Part shown: positions 21,323 through 32,486 of the stretch, in pieces | Layout: each line of letters begins with the position of its first letter | Numbering within the stretch: position 1 is the first letter of the stretch | DNA from: Siderastrea siderea | Lineage: Eukaryota; Cnidaria; Anthozoa; Scleractinia; Rhizangiidae | Assembly: GCA_964030785.1 (NCBI GenBank) | Contig: OZ034969.1 | Coordinates: forward strand, 34,745,101-34,809,100 | Direction of reading: 5' to 3' | DNA length: 64,000 nt | Position numbers and translations under genes: made by a program | Notes under the pieces: generated by a model | What the model saw: the letters and a program-made list of their open reading frames with translations, nothing else | Told to the model about the DNA's origin: nothing | The model's database searches: none

Positions 21323-22816
21323 ATGCAGCATAGCAAACATCATCGACGTGAACACTTACAGCAGTTGCACAAAGGTGTTCAGAGTGACGGCCTATGTGTA
21401 CAGATTTACAAGAAACCTCAAGTTGAAAGTAAAGAAAGTGAAGAATCTTGCGTTTGGCAACCTGAACCCACAGGAGTAGAAGAAGCAGAGAATTTGTGGG
21501 TGAAAGAAGCGCAGTCCGGTCTTACAGATCAGAAGAACTTTAGGCAAATTGAAAGAGATCTTGGACTATACTCTGATGAAGATGGTGTGATTCGATGCCG
21601 CGGTGGAATTCCTGAAACAGTTATGGAGTACAAAGAAAAGCACCCAGCATTCCTGCCTAGAGGTCATCATCTGACCAATCTTGTCACTGAACAGTGTCAC
21701 AAGAGAGTTCATCGTTGTGGAGTAAGAGAGACACTAACAGAATTGAGAACACGGTTTTGGGTGAACCAGGGAAGACAAGCAGTAAAGCAGAGTATCAGGA
21801 GATGTGTTGTGTGTAAACGATACGAAGGAACTGCTTATCCAGCTCCAAAAACTGCGGAGTTACCAGGCTTTAGAATTCAAGAAGCGCCGCCATTCACAAA
21901 AGTTGGCATAGACTTTGCAGGCCCACTGTACGTGAAAACTAGTGGAACGCAAATGAAGAAGGTGTACATAGCATTATTTTCCTGTGCAGTGACAAGAGCT
22001 ATTCATTTGGACATCACTGAAGACCTGGAGACGGGAACCTTTCTCAGATGTTTTAGGAAGTTCATAGCCAGGAGAGGTGTTCCGCAATTGATCATATCTG
22101 ATAATGCCAAGACCTTTAAATCAGCTGCAAAGGAACTGAAGATGCTGTATGAGCATCCAGATGTTCAAGCCTTTCTAACTGACAAGAGAATTACATGGAG
22201 GTTCAACTTGGAGAAAACACCATGGTGGGGAGGCTTCTACGAAAGGGAGGTGAAGGGAGTGAAAACATGTCTTCGAAAGACGCTGGCAAATGCACAGCTA
22301 TCGTATGATGAGCTTTTGACTCTAGTGATTGAAGTGGAAAGCACCTTGAATGTGAGACCTTTAACATATGTCTACGAAGAAGGTGATCCGGAAGAACCAT
22401 TGACCCCAGCACATCTGATGTATGGGAGGCGATTGACAAGGCTACCGCCATATCCCTCAGTTGAAGAAGATGAAGAAGATTCCTCGAAAGGACTGAACAA
22501 ACAAATGAAATACCTCAGCCTTAAGCTAGACCATTTCTGGAAGAGATGGAAAAGGGAGTATTTGTCAGAACCGAGAGAACATCACAAACGAAACGTGAGA
22601 AAAGGTGGTGCGATTGTTGAAACTGCAGACATAGTGAATGTTGCAGAGGAAGGAGTGTCGCGTGGAAAGTGGAGACTAGGAAAGGTAGAAGAATTGATAA
22701 CTGGGAAAGATGGAGAGATCAGAGGTGCAAAAGTAAAGGTGTTGACGAAGAAGGGAAAGCCGATGTACAGTGTACCTCAACAGACCAGTGCAGAAATTGT
22801 ATCCGTTAGAAGTTAG
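21323..22816 (+). CDS. BEL/Pao integrase region, open reading frame
   Basis: A 497-codon open frame holds the whole integrase. The zinc finger is HKRVHRCG ... RRCVVCKRY. The catalytic core is intact by eye: Asp in KVGIDFAGPL, Asp in IISDNAKTF and Glu in GGFYEREVKG. A BEL-type C-terminal region follows (HHKRNVRKGG, GKWRLGKVEEL) and the frame ends TAG at 22814-22816, 50 bp before the 3' LTR. The listed start is only the first in-frame Met; in a working element this would be cleaved from the pol polyprotein. Upstream breaks mean it is not expressed in the normal way. Confidence 0.88.
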   Translation: MQHSKHHRREHLQQLHKGVQSDGLCVQIYKKPQVESKESEESCVWQPEPTGVEEAENLWVKEAQSGLTDQKNFRQIERDLGLYSDEDGVIRCRGGIPETVMEYKEKHPAFLPRGHHLTNLVTEQCHKRVHRCGVRETLTELRTRFWVNQGRQAVKQSIRRCVVCKRYEGTAYPAPKTAELPGFRIQEAPPFTKVGIDFAGPLYVKTSGTQMKKVYIALFSCAVTRAIHLDITEDLETGTFLRCFRKFIARRGVPQLIISDNAKTFKSAAKELKMLYEHPDVQAFLTDKRITWRFNLEKTPWWGGFYEREVKGVKTCLRKTLANAQLSYDELLTLVIEVESTLNVRPLTYVYEEGDPEEPLTPAHLMYGRRLTRLPPYPSVEEDEEDSSKGLNKQMKYLSLKLDHFWKRWKREYLSEPREHHKRNVRKGGAIVETADIVNVAEEGVSRGKWRLGKVEELITGKDGEIRGAKVKVLTKKGKPMYSVPQQTSAEIVSVRS

Positions 22817-22866
22817 AGGACCAATGCAGACCAGGCAGACGGTGACTGAGCCAGTGGTGTATATGG

Positions 22867-23029
22867 TGTTGTGTTGCACATGTGAAATTCAATAGTCTAA
22901 GTTTTTGCAATGCGATGAGAAGCGATGATGTGAGATGTTTTGTAGAGCATTCGAAAGGATATTGTAGCGTTTAACAGATCGACAAGAAAGGAAAGTAATA
23001 AATGTTGCGTTAAAATACAGTCCTCAACA
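22867..23029 (+). repeat. 3' LTR of the BEL/Pao element
   Basis: 163 bp, matches 16941-17103 with differences I place at 22891, 22909 and two in GGAAAGTAATAAA. Confidence 0.9.
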
Positions 23030-25228
23030 ATAGTTACTTTTCATGTGCCGAAAGCCAATAATAATATTCGTTTAATGCCTGTATTAGCCTTATTTATGCG
23101 TGAACATTTTGCTTTGGTTCGTAGATCCGTTATCGGTATAAAATCTGTGATAAGCAGGACATTTTGGGGTAGACACTGCCAAAGATGTTTGCTCTACCTC
23201 TAGCTGCTATTGCGATATGAGGTCATGGCACAAAGAAAAAGTACTCAGGCTTGGCGCGCACTGCTGATCACTACGAGCAATGTTGTGATCATCCATTTGA
23301 AGATGTGCCAATATCGACGCTTCCACTTGGTGCCATACGATCCGCCTACAACAAGAGGAAAACCAGAAGTGACGAACCGATGCGGAGGCACTCTGACGGA
23401 AAACAGCGGTAGAAAATGAAGAAGGAGCCACATGGCATATCTCAAAGTTGAACGTGAAAGGGTATAGCCCGATCTTTTGACTTTGCTCCGTCGAGACTCC
23501 CGGTCCCCAACGTTTCTTTCTACAAATGGATACAGAGGAACCTTGCGATGGACTAGCATCCCGTCGTGGGGAAAGTCAGGACATTCCCATTAGGAACAGT
23601 GCCAAAGAATAAAAATGATGATCAGGCCAGCTTATGTGAGAAGGCAGCCAAGGCCTCGGATGGCGTACTCACGTGAAGGAGGTATGCCTTGCCTGTCCAA
23701 CGCCCCTCATTTAGCTTGAATGAGATGACGAGGTACTCCATAACGAGCTGCCACTGCAACTGCACCAATTCGAAAGCTGTCACTGGAAAAATTGCCGTGG
23801 ATACCAGCTTGGAACAAATCTTTAAAAATAGAGTGTGACAGGTGCCGCACATCCTAAAGCAAATAAAAGGCCTGAAGCATTCTCCCGAACGGAAAGCCAA
23901 CAGAGCTTGCACAGCGCAAATCCGGGGGAATGGCTTTGCCGATGTGAATGAATTGGTCAGTTCTGACGCCTTAATTTAAACACGCCTGCAAGAGGGAGAT
24001 TCAGTCAAATTCACTGCAATGTCGCTGACGACAAATGAGCAAGCGGTGAGAAGGCAGAAAAAGAATGTACTGTGAACTCGGCCTGACGAAGGAAAACAAA
24101 ATACCCCAGAGTACATGCCACCCAAAACATACCGTGATCTTTTTTTTTGCGTAAATCTAGAGATTTCAGTATTAGTGGAGGTTAACGAGCCTTAAGACCG
24201 TGTTATCCCTCGAATAACCCGCTGCAATCTCTGGCAGTCCTGTAGTGGATCTGCAAACCCTTGGTTGATGTGAAGAGCTCGGATTCCTGACATGTAGACC
24301 TTCATAGATGAATATTGAATTGACTGGGCCAGGAAGGTGGCAAATAAACACAGAGCCCATTCGTAGGTTGAACATGGCGAACCAGAGGGGTGGAGTGCCC
24401 CTTACTGGCGGCAAAACTCTTTAACCTTCCTCCGAGCAGACCTGTATGATCTTCGCCTAGAGGGAACGAGGGCTGGAAACAAAAAGGAACATCCCTGCTG
24501 TCCCAGGGGTCTGTCTATTTCATGAGTTTGAGTTCGAGTTTCGAGTTAAAAACATCGAATTCGAGTTAAAATATCGAGTTACTCCTTTTCGTCAGCGGTA
24601 ATGCAAACTAACAACACGTTCTTTGGTCTGCAATTTAAAATGGCGGAAAGCTGAAAAAAAAAATCTTTCAGTGGAAGTAAATTTACATAACAATACCTTG
24701 TCGTTTGGTTTTTATTTTTTTGTTATTTAGTCTCGAGAATGGTCTTGCTTCTAACACGGCCAATATTTGTGAGCGGCCCTTTTATTTAGGTCAGCGAGAT
24801 CGGCGGAAAAGAAAAACAAACTAACTTCCTCTAATGCTTTCAGCGGCTATTGTACTGGGTTTCACTACTTTATTTTTGTCTTTTGCCACCTAGGACTTGC
24901 GCGGATGTAGCGAAAGTTAAGCCGCATGCAGATACTGCAGATAGTGTTTTTAAGCGATTCAGATAAAGACTCATGAAGGCAGTCAAGAGGCTTAGTATTA
25001 GGGAAAACACAGGACCCCATGACACTATTGCGCTTGAAGTTAAACGCTCCTTCCGTTTTATAATAATTATTCTTCTTGGTAGGAATCATACAACCTGTTT
25101 AAACTTTGTTATGTTATAGAATAGCAACCAACAAACGTAAAAATGTCGCCATTGCCTTAATGGTTTTGTTACCTGGAGGTTGGGAGAATCTTCCTGAAGG
25201 GTTTAGATCACAGCGAATTGCTTTCGCG
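23030..25228. other. Intron; no gene recognised, TCGAGTT-rich stretch
   Basis: Minus-strand open frames at 23622-23912 and 24172-24414 have no motif I can name. 24530-24580 repeats TCGAGTT/TCGAATTCGAGTT words. 25084-25228 already resembles the lead-in of the cassette array (AGAATAGCAACCAAC, AGGTTGGGAGAATCT). Confidence 0.4.
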
Positions 25229-25519
25229 TTTGTTTCGATAAGAGCAAAGCGCTTTTGATGGCAGCACAAGGGATGCCTTGAACGATTTCCCAAAGGAGCT
25301 TTGATATGTACTCACATTGAGTCTGCTAACCGCTACGCTGCAGTCGCAAAAAATCGCAATTAAAACCGCTGGTAGTTTTCAAAGGCGATTTAAATCTGTA
25401 AAGTTGCCAACATCATGTTCTTTTTAGGCAGTGAGCAAGTGAAAATTCTACTCACATAAAATGTGTTTCCCAACTGCATTTTTTACTTATCTTTCTTTTT
25501 CTTCTTTTCATGTTTGCAG

Positions 25520-25534
25520 GATCCTTGGATGACC
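25520..25534 (+). CDS. Microexon 1 (15 nt, SLDD)
   Basis: TTTGCAG|GATCCTTGGATGACC|GTAAGTAAT. Phase 1-1; in frame after exon H it gives G-SLDD plus the first base of the next codon. Canonical sites with a long pyrimidine-rich acceptor. Confidence 0.75.
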
Positions 25535-26236
25535 GTAAGTAATGCATATTGCAATATGTTTATTGATCACTCATTAGTTTAAGGATAAACAAATCCTGTC
25601 ATACATAAGAAATCTTGTTCAGGAGGTGACATTCGATGAGGAAATCCTTATGTTGAGGTGAATCGATTTATTCATCCGTTTGTTTTTACGAATAGCAAAG
25701 TGACACATGTACAGTATTGCACTTGAAGTTGAACGCTCCTTTCCCTTAATAATAACTATTCTTCTTGGAAGAAATCTTAGAACCTGTTTAAAGTTTGTTT
25801 TTTTTTTGTTTAAGAATAGCAACCAACAGACGTGAAAATGTCGCCATTGCCTTTTTTACATGGAGGTTGGGAGAATCTCGTTGAACGGTTTTGATCACAG
25901 CGAATTGCTTTCGAGTTTGTTGCGATAAGAGCAAAGCGCTTGCGATGGCAGCATAGGGGATGTCGTGAAAGATTTCCAAAAGGAACTTTGATATGTACTC
26001 ACATTGAGTCTGCTAACCGCCATGCTCCAGTCGCAAAAAACTCGCAATCAAATGGCAGTGAAAATTGCTGGAAAATCGCAGGTGGTTTTCAAAGGCAATT
26101 TAAATCTGCAAACACTTCTAAAGTTGCCAACGTCATGTTCTTTTCAGGCAGTGAGCAAGTGAAAATTCCACTCACATAAAACGTGTTTTCCAATTGCATT
26201 TTTTACTCATCTTTCTTTTTCTTTTCATGTTTGCAG

Positions 26237-26260
26237 CTCCCTGGTTTTTCGGGAATTTCG
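26237..26260 (+). CDS. Microexon 2 (24 nt, PWFFGNF)
   Basis: TTTGCAG|CTCCCTGG...TTTCG|GTAAGTAAT. Phase 1-1. With the preceding microexon it completes the 13-residue unit GSLDDPPWFFGNF. Confidence 0.75.
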
Positions 26261-26731
26261 GTAAGTAATACATATTGCGATATTTTTATTGATCACTCAT
26301 TAGCTTAAGAATAAACAAATCCTGTCATACATAAGAAATCTTGTTCGCGAGGTGACATTCGATGAGGAAATCCTTATGTTGAGGTGAATTCATTTATTCA
26401 TCCGTTTCTTTCAACGAACAGCAAAGTGATGTCGATCCTGTCGTTCAGTAATTGTTTTGAGTTTTATTCTGAGCTTCTGGTTCTTTTGAAATGCAATTTT
26501 CTTGAATGCGTATTTGTATTATGTAAATTACCTACGGTATGAATTCCTCTGAATGTTCATGTGTTCCGATTATCTTGAAAATGCAAACCATTTTACGCGA
26601 GTACAGCTAAGGGAGAGTTATGTAAAGCAGGCCAAAATCTGCATTGGGTTTACAGATTGGAATTAAACACTTAGTTATTTTATTTTTCCATAATAATATA
26701 AATTATTCCAATTTTTATGTTGTCATTCCAG

Positions 26732-26746
26732 TTTCGACTGTGTCAG
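26732..26746 (+). other. Candidate third microexon type (15 nt), repeated at 28539-28553 and 30346-30360
   Basis: GTCATTCCAG|TTTCGACTGTGTCAG|GTATTC is 15 nt and phase 1-1 compatible (STVS core). The acceptor tract is short and the donor is weaker than the others. The equivalent site is 13 nt at 31421-31433 and has lost the acceptor near 41871 and 43954, so it looks either dispensable or decayed. Not included in the gene model. Confidence 0.3.
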
Positions 26747-27325
26747 GTATTCAAATCGACATCACGATATGCGCTTGGCCGATTTAAATTACTCGCCCGA
26801 TTAATCCCTGAGCTGTTCGACACGAAATCAATTACCATTACAATAAACATAGCGTGTAAAACTAAAGAGCTTCCAAAAAGGCGGTTCGAAGACCACGAAA
26901 ATGACTTTTATTCAGTCATTGGTTTCTTTTCATTGGCATGAAAATGCATCTAGTTCTATGTTGAAAAAGAAGCGGCATAGGCAACACAACAGCTTACCAT
27001 TATTTTTGTTTTGTTTTTCTAAACTGATGTGACACTTGTTTCGATAAGAGCAAAGCGCTTTTGATGGCAGCACAAGGGATGCCTTGAACGATTTCCCAAA
27101 GGAGCTTTGATATGTACTCACATTGAGTCTGCTAACCGCTACGCTGCAGTCGCAAAAAATCGCAATTAAAACCGCTGGTAGTTTTCAAAGGCGATTTAAA
27201 TCTGTAAAGTTGCCAACATCATGTTCTTTTTAGGCAGTGAGCAAGTGAAAATTCTACTCACATAAAATGTGTTTCCCAACTGCATTTTTTACTTATCTTT
27301 CTTTTTCTTCTTTTCATGTTTGCAG

Positions 27326-27340
27326 GATCCTTGGATGACC
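27326..27340 (+). CDS. Microexon 3 (15 nt, SLDD)
   Basis: Identical in sequence, splice sites and phase to the 15-nt exon at 25520, one unit downstream. Confidence 0.75.
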
Positions 27341-28043
27341 GTAAGTAATGCATATTGCAATATGTTTATTGATCACTCATTAGTTTAAGGATAAACAAAT
27401 CCTGTCATACATAAGAAATCTTGTTCAGGAGGTGACATTCGATGAGGAAATCCTTATGTTGAGGTGAATCGATTTATTCATCCGTTTGTTTTTACGAATA
27501 GCAAAGTGACACATGTACAGTATTGCACTTGAAGTTGAACGCTCCTTTCCCTTAATAATAACTATTCTTCTTGGAAGAAATCTTAGAACCTGTTTAAAGT
27601 TTTTTTTTTTTTTTGTTTAAGAATAGCAACCAACAGACGTGAAAATGTCGCCATTGCCTTTTTTACATGGAGGTTGGGAGAATCTCGTTGAACGGTTTTG
27701 ATCACAGCGAATTGCTTTCGAGTTTGTTGCGATAAGAGCAAAGCGCTTGCGATGGCAGCATAGGGGATGTCGTGAAAGATTTCCAAAAGGAACTTTGATA
27801 TGTACTCACATTGAGTCTGCTAACCGCCATGCTCCAGTCGCAAAAAACTCGCAATCAAATGGCAGTGAAAATTGCTGGAAAATCGCAGGTGGTTTTCAAA
27901 GGCAATTTAAATCTGCAAACACTTCTAAAGTTGCCAACGTCATGTTCTTTTCAGGCAGTGAGCAAGTGAAAATTCCACTCACATAAAACGTGTTTTCCAA
28001 TTGCATTTTTTACTCATCTTTCTTTTTCTTTTCATGTTTGCAG

Positions 28044-28067
28044 CTCCCTGGTTTTTCGGGAATTTCG
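28044..28067 (+). CDS. Microexon 4 (24 nt, PWFFGNF)
   Basis: Same exon as at 26237. Its donor is GTAAGC in place of GTAAGT, a slightly weaker match at +6. Confidence 0.75.
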
Positions 28068-29132
28068 GTAAGCAATACATATTGCGATATTTTTATTGAT
28101 CACTCATTAGCTTAAGAATAAACAAATCCTGTCATACATAAGAAATCTTGTTCGCGAGGTGACATTCGATGAGGAAATCCTTATGTTGAGGTGAATTCAT
28201 TTATTCATCCGTTTCTTTCAACGAACAGCAAAGTGATGTCGATCCTGTCGTTCAGTAATTGTTTTGAGTTTTATTCTGAGCTTCTGGTTCTTTTGAAATG
28301 CAATTTTCTTGAATGCGTATTTGTATTATGTAAATTACCTACGGTATGAATTCCTCTGAATGTTCATGTGTTCCGATTATCTTGAAAATGCAAACCATTT
28401 TACGCGAGTACAGCTAAGGGAGAGTTATGTAAAGCAGGCCAAAATCTGCATTGGGTTTACAGATTGGAATTAAACACTTAGTTATTTTATTTTTCCATAA
28501 TAATATAAATTATTCCAATTTTTATGTTGTCATTCCAGTTTCGACTGTGTCAGGTATTCAAATCGACATCACGATATGCGCTTGGCCGATTTAAATTACT
28601 CGCCCGATTAATCCCTGAGCTGTTCGACACGAAATCAATTACCATTACAATAAACATAGCGTGTAAAACTAAAGAGCTTCCAAAAAGGCGGTTCGAAGAC
28701 CACGAAAATGACTTTTATTCAGTCATTGGTTTCTTTTCATTGGCATGAAAATGCATCTAGTTCTATGTTGAAAAAGAAGCGGCATAGGCAACACAACAGC
28801 TTACCATTATTTTTGTTTTGTTTTTCTAAACTGATGTGACACTTGTTTCGATAAGAGCAAAGCGCTTTTGATGGCAGCACAAGGGATGCCTTGAACGATT
28901 TCCCAAAGGAGCTTTGATATGTACTCACATTGAGTCTGCTAACCGCTACGCTGCAGTCGCAAAAAATCGCAATTAAAACCGCTGGTAGTTTTCAAAGGCG
29001 ATTTAAATCTGTAAAGTTGCCAACATCATGTTCTTTTTAGGCAGTGAGCAAGTGAAAATTCTACTCACATAAAATGTGTTTCCCAACTGCATTTTTTACT
29101 TATCTTTCTTTTTCTTCTTTTCATGTTTGCAG

Positions 29133-29147
29133 GATCCTTGGATGACC
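29133..29147 (+). CDS. Microexon 5 (15 nt, SLDD)
   Basis: Identical to the 15-nt exons at 25520 and 27326; phase 1-1. Confidence 0.75.
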
Positions 29148-29850
29148 GTAAGTAATGCATATTGCAATATGTTTATTGATCACTCATTAGTTTAAGGATA
29201 AACAAATCCTGTCATACATAAGAAATCTTGTTCAGGAGGTGACATTCGATGAGGAAATCCTTATGTTGAGGTGAATCGATTTATTCATCCGTTTGTTTTT
29301 ACGAATAGCAAAGTGACACATGTACAGTATTGCACTTGAAGTTGAACGCTCCTTTCCCTTAATAATAACTATTCTTCTTGGAAGAAATCTTAGAACCTGT
29401 TTAAAGTTTGTTTTTTTTTTTGTTTAAGAATAGCAACCAACAGACGTGAAAATGTCGCCATTGCCTTTTTTACATGGAGGTTGGGAGAATCTCGTTGAAC
29501 GGTTTTGATCACAGCGAATTGCTTTCGAGTTTGTTGCGATAAGAGCAAAGCGCTTGCGATGGCAGCATAGGGGATGTCGTGAAAGATTTCCAAAAGGAAC
29601 TTTGATATGTACTCACATTGAGTCTGCTAACCGCCATGCTCCAGTCGCAAAAAACTCGCAATCAAATGGCAGTGAAAATTGCTGGAAAATCGCAGGTGGT
29701 TTTCAAAGGCAATTTAAATCTGCAAACACTTCTAAAGTTGCCAACGTCATGTTCTTTTCAGGCAGTGAGCAAGTGAAAATTCCACTCACATAAAACGTGT
29801 TTTCCAATTGCATTTTTTACTCATCTTTCTTTTTCTTTTCATGTTTGCAG

Positions 29851-29874
29851 CCGCCTCGTTTTTCGGGAATTTCG
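29851..29874 (+). CDS. Microexon 6 (24 nt variant, ASFFGNF)
   Basis: TTTGCAG|CCGCCTCG...TTTCG|GTAAGT. Differs from the other two 24-nt exons at three of its first eight bases, changing the encoded PW to AS, while surrounding intron bases are unchanged by eye. Phase 1-1 kept. Confidence 0.75.
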
Positions 29875-30939
29875 GTAAGTAATACATATTGCGATATTTT
29901 TATTGATCACTCATTAGCTTAAGAATAAACAAATCCTGTCATACATAAGAAATCTTGTTCGCGAGGTGACATTCGATGAGGAAATCCTTATGTTGAGGTG
30001 AATTCATTTATTCATCCGTTTCTTTCAACGAACAGCAAAGTGATGTCGATCCTGTCGTTCAGTAATTGTTTTGAGTTTTATTCTGAGCTTCTGGTTCTTT
30101 TGAAATGCAATTTTCTTGAATGCGTATTTGTATTATGTAAATTACCTACGGTATGAATTCCTCTGAATGTTCATGTGTTCCGATTATCTTGAAAATGCAA
30201 ACCATTTTACGCGAGTACAGCTAAGGGAGAGTTATGTAAAGCAGGCCAAAATCTGCATTGGGTTTACAGATTGGAATTAAACACTTAGTTATTTTATTTT
30301 TCCATAATAATATAAATTATTCCAATTTTTATGTTGTCATTCCAGTTTCGACTGTGTCAGGTATTCAAATCGACATCACGATATGCGCTTGGCCGATTTA
30401 AATTACTCGCCCGATTAATCCCTGAGCTGTTCGACACGAAATCAATTACCATTACAATAAACATAGCGTGTAAAACTAAAGAGCTTCCAAAAAGGCGGTT
30501 CGAAGACCACGAAAATGACTTTTATTCAGTCATTGGTTTCTTTTCATTGGCATGAAAATGCATCTAGTTCTATGTTGAAAAAGAAGCGGCATAGGCAACA
30601 CAACAGCTTACCATTATTTTTGTTTTGTTTTTCTAAACTGATGTGACACTTGTTTCGATAAGAGCAAAGCGCTTTTGATGGCAGCACAAGGGATGCCTTG
30701 AACGATTTCCCAAAGGAGCTTTGATATGTACTCACATTGAGTCTGCTAACCGCTACGCTGCAGTCGCAAAAAATCGCAATTAAAACCGCTGGTAGTTTTC
30801 AAAGGCGATTTAAATCTGTAAAGTTGCCAACATCATGTTCTTTTTAGGCAGTGAGCAAGTGAAAATTCTACTCACATAAAATGTGTTTCCCAACTGCATT
30901 TTTTACTTATCTTTCTTTTTCTTCTTTTCATGTTTGCAG

Positions 30940-30954
30940 GATCCTTGGATGACC
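30940..30954 (+). CDS. Microexon 7 (15 nt, SLDD) in a hybrid cassette
   Basis: Same 15-nt exon and donor as the others. From about 31003 the downstream intron switches from half-one to half-two sequence (AAGAATAAAC, then GCGAGGTGAC), so the unit lacks a 24-nt exon. Confidence 0.75.
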
Positions 30955-31474
30955 GTAAGTAATGCATATTGCAATATGTTTATTGATCACTCATTAGTTT
31001 AAGAATAAACAAATCCTGTCATACATAAGAAATCTTGTTCGCGAGGTGACATTCGATGAGGAAATCCTTATGTTGAGGTGAATCGATTTATTCATCCGTT
31101 TCTTTCAACGAACAGCAAAGTGATGTCGATCCTTTCGTTAAGTAATTGTTTTGAGTTTTATTCTGAGGTTCTGGTTCTTTTGAAATGCAATTTTCTTGAA
31201 TGCGTATTTGTATTATGTAAATTACCTACGGTATGAATTCCTCTGAATGTTCATGTGTTCCGATTATCTTGAAAATGCAAACCATTTTACGCGAGTACAG
31301 CCAAGGGAGAGTTGTGTAAAGCAGGCCAAAATCTGCACTGGGTTTGCAGATTGGAATTAAACACTTAGTTATTTTATTTTTCCTTAATAAATTATTCAAA
31401 TTTTTATGTTGGCATTCCAGTTTCGTGTGTCAGGTATTCAAATCGACATCACGATACGCGCTCGGCCGATTTAA

Positions 31475-32486
31475 GGCCGCGGGTGACAAGCTGCTCATGA
31501 ATAAATTTACAAGGCAAACTTTTGGTGGAGGTCTTACGCTAAAAAACGTTATATCTTGAACGTTCGGGAGTCGATTCCGTTGAAATTTAACAGAGAGCTT
31601 GGGCAATGGTGGAAGTGCAACAAGGTTGTTTTTGGTTTGATAGATGGCGCTTCTTTGCGATGCTATGGGCACCTAAAGTTAAGATTTTGTAAAACGGCAC
31701 TCCGAGTCCAAGTTTTCTCCTCGTGGAGAAGACAACACTTCTTGATTTTACCACTCATTGATCAGTTAAAACCTCTATTGTGTTACAACAGAAGCCGATT
31801 ATAGGATTTCGAGTTCCATTGAAAGTTGTAAGCTTTTAAATGAGCAAAATCGTCTTTGTTTAAATTGAAGCCTACGATATTTTGTTAAAAAGACTGTTGA
31901 AAAAAAGGCTTCTGTTGTGACAATCTACAATACACCTAGTTTGTCTGCCTGTTGTGTCTGTTCGGGAAATTCTATATCTGCACTGTATTCTTGGACACAA
32001 AATTGGTGGTTTTAGGGCTTCCTAGGGCTTACCGAATAAACACGAATGTTTAAAGTAAGATTATGCTTATTATGGAAATTAAATTCAAGTAGCTATTGTT
32101 CACTGCCCAGAAAAGAACAATACGTTACAATTTAGAGTCGCAAATTCTTGGATTGAAGTTTATAAGCGTTTCCCAAGCTCTATGTTAGCTATAAGGAGTA
32201 TTATTGTAGTTTTTGTTTTGGTTTGTTGGAAAACTTCTAAAACGTTTCTATTAACGTTGGAACGTAAAAAAAGCCAGACTTCGACAGTTTTTTATTTAAA
32301 AATGCATAAAAGTCACAACTCCGTAGCACACGATTTAACGCACGTGCAATTATTGATTCAGAAACTAAAAGTTTTACTTAAGAGCCTATTCATGAATATT
32401 TCGCGCAATGTCGCTACCATTCGTCGCACTTCGTGCATACGCTTTAAATAAATAAATACCGATGATTCAGTTTCTCACCCGCGGCC
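31475..32486. mobile_element. 1,012-bp TTAA-target DNA element with GGCCGCGGGTGA ends
   Basis: Starts GGCCGCGGGTGA and ends TCACCCGCGGCC, with TTAA directly outside (31471-31474 and 32487-32490). The uninterrupted sequence GATTTAAATTACTC is present at the equivalent place in the three cassette units and near 51638, so this is a proven insertion into a cassette copy with TTAA duplicated. No transposase seen; the open frame 31556-31804 has no motif. piggyBac- or Kolobok-type. Confidence 0.88.

Larger units (their letters stand above)
16941..23029 (+). mobile_element. BEL/Pao LTR retrotransposon, both LTRs present, coding region degraded
   Basis: Two 163-bp LTRs (16941-17103 and 22867-23029) start TGTTG and end CAACA and differ at about four positions by my count. 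A TGG-starting primer-binding site (TGGTCCATCGAGCCG, 17106-17120) follows the 5' LTR with a 2-nt gap. Gag, protease, reverse transcriptase, RNase H and integrase follow in BEL/Pao order, but with stops and frameshifts in gag and pol. Integrase alone is open. No clear target duplication flanks the element. It sits in the large intron between 13967 and 25520, on the same strand as the host gene. Confidence 0.93.
25231..31474 (+). repeat. Tandem array of 1,807-bp microexon cassettes
   Basis: Three full units (starting near 25231, 27037 and 28844) and a partial fourth (30651) repeat with a period of 1,806-1,807 bp and are almost identical over the whole length. Each unit has two diverged halves, both beginning near CGATAAGAGCAAAGCGCTT and both carrying the same acceptor block (TCTTTCTTTTTC...CATGTTTGCAG) before a microexon: 15 nt in half one, 24 nt in half two. 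Differences between units are a T-run length (near 25797, 27600, 29408), one donor base and a cluster of three bases within the 24-nt exon at 29851. The fourth unit becomes hybrid after its microexon. Confidence 0.93.

Noticed and set aside
16930..23040. A target-site duplication for the BEL/Pao element
   Set aside because: The bases before 16941 (TATGG) and after 23029 (ATAGT) do not match, so I claim none.
25940..30735. Repeated 63-79-codon open frames within the 1,807-bp units, looking like a tandem family of small genes
   Set aside because: They lie in the cassette introns between microexons, have no motif, differ in strand, and repeat only because the DNA repeats.
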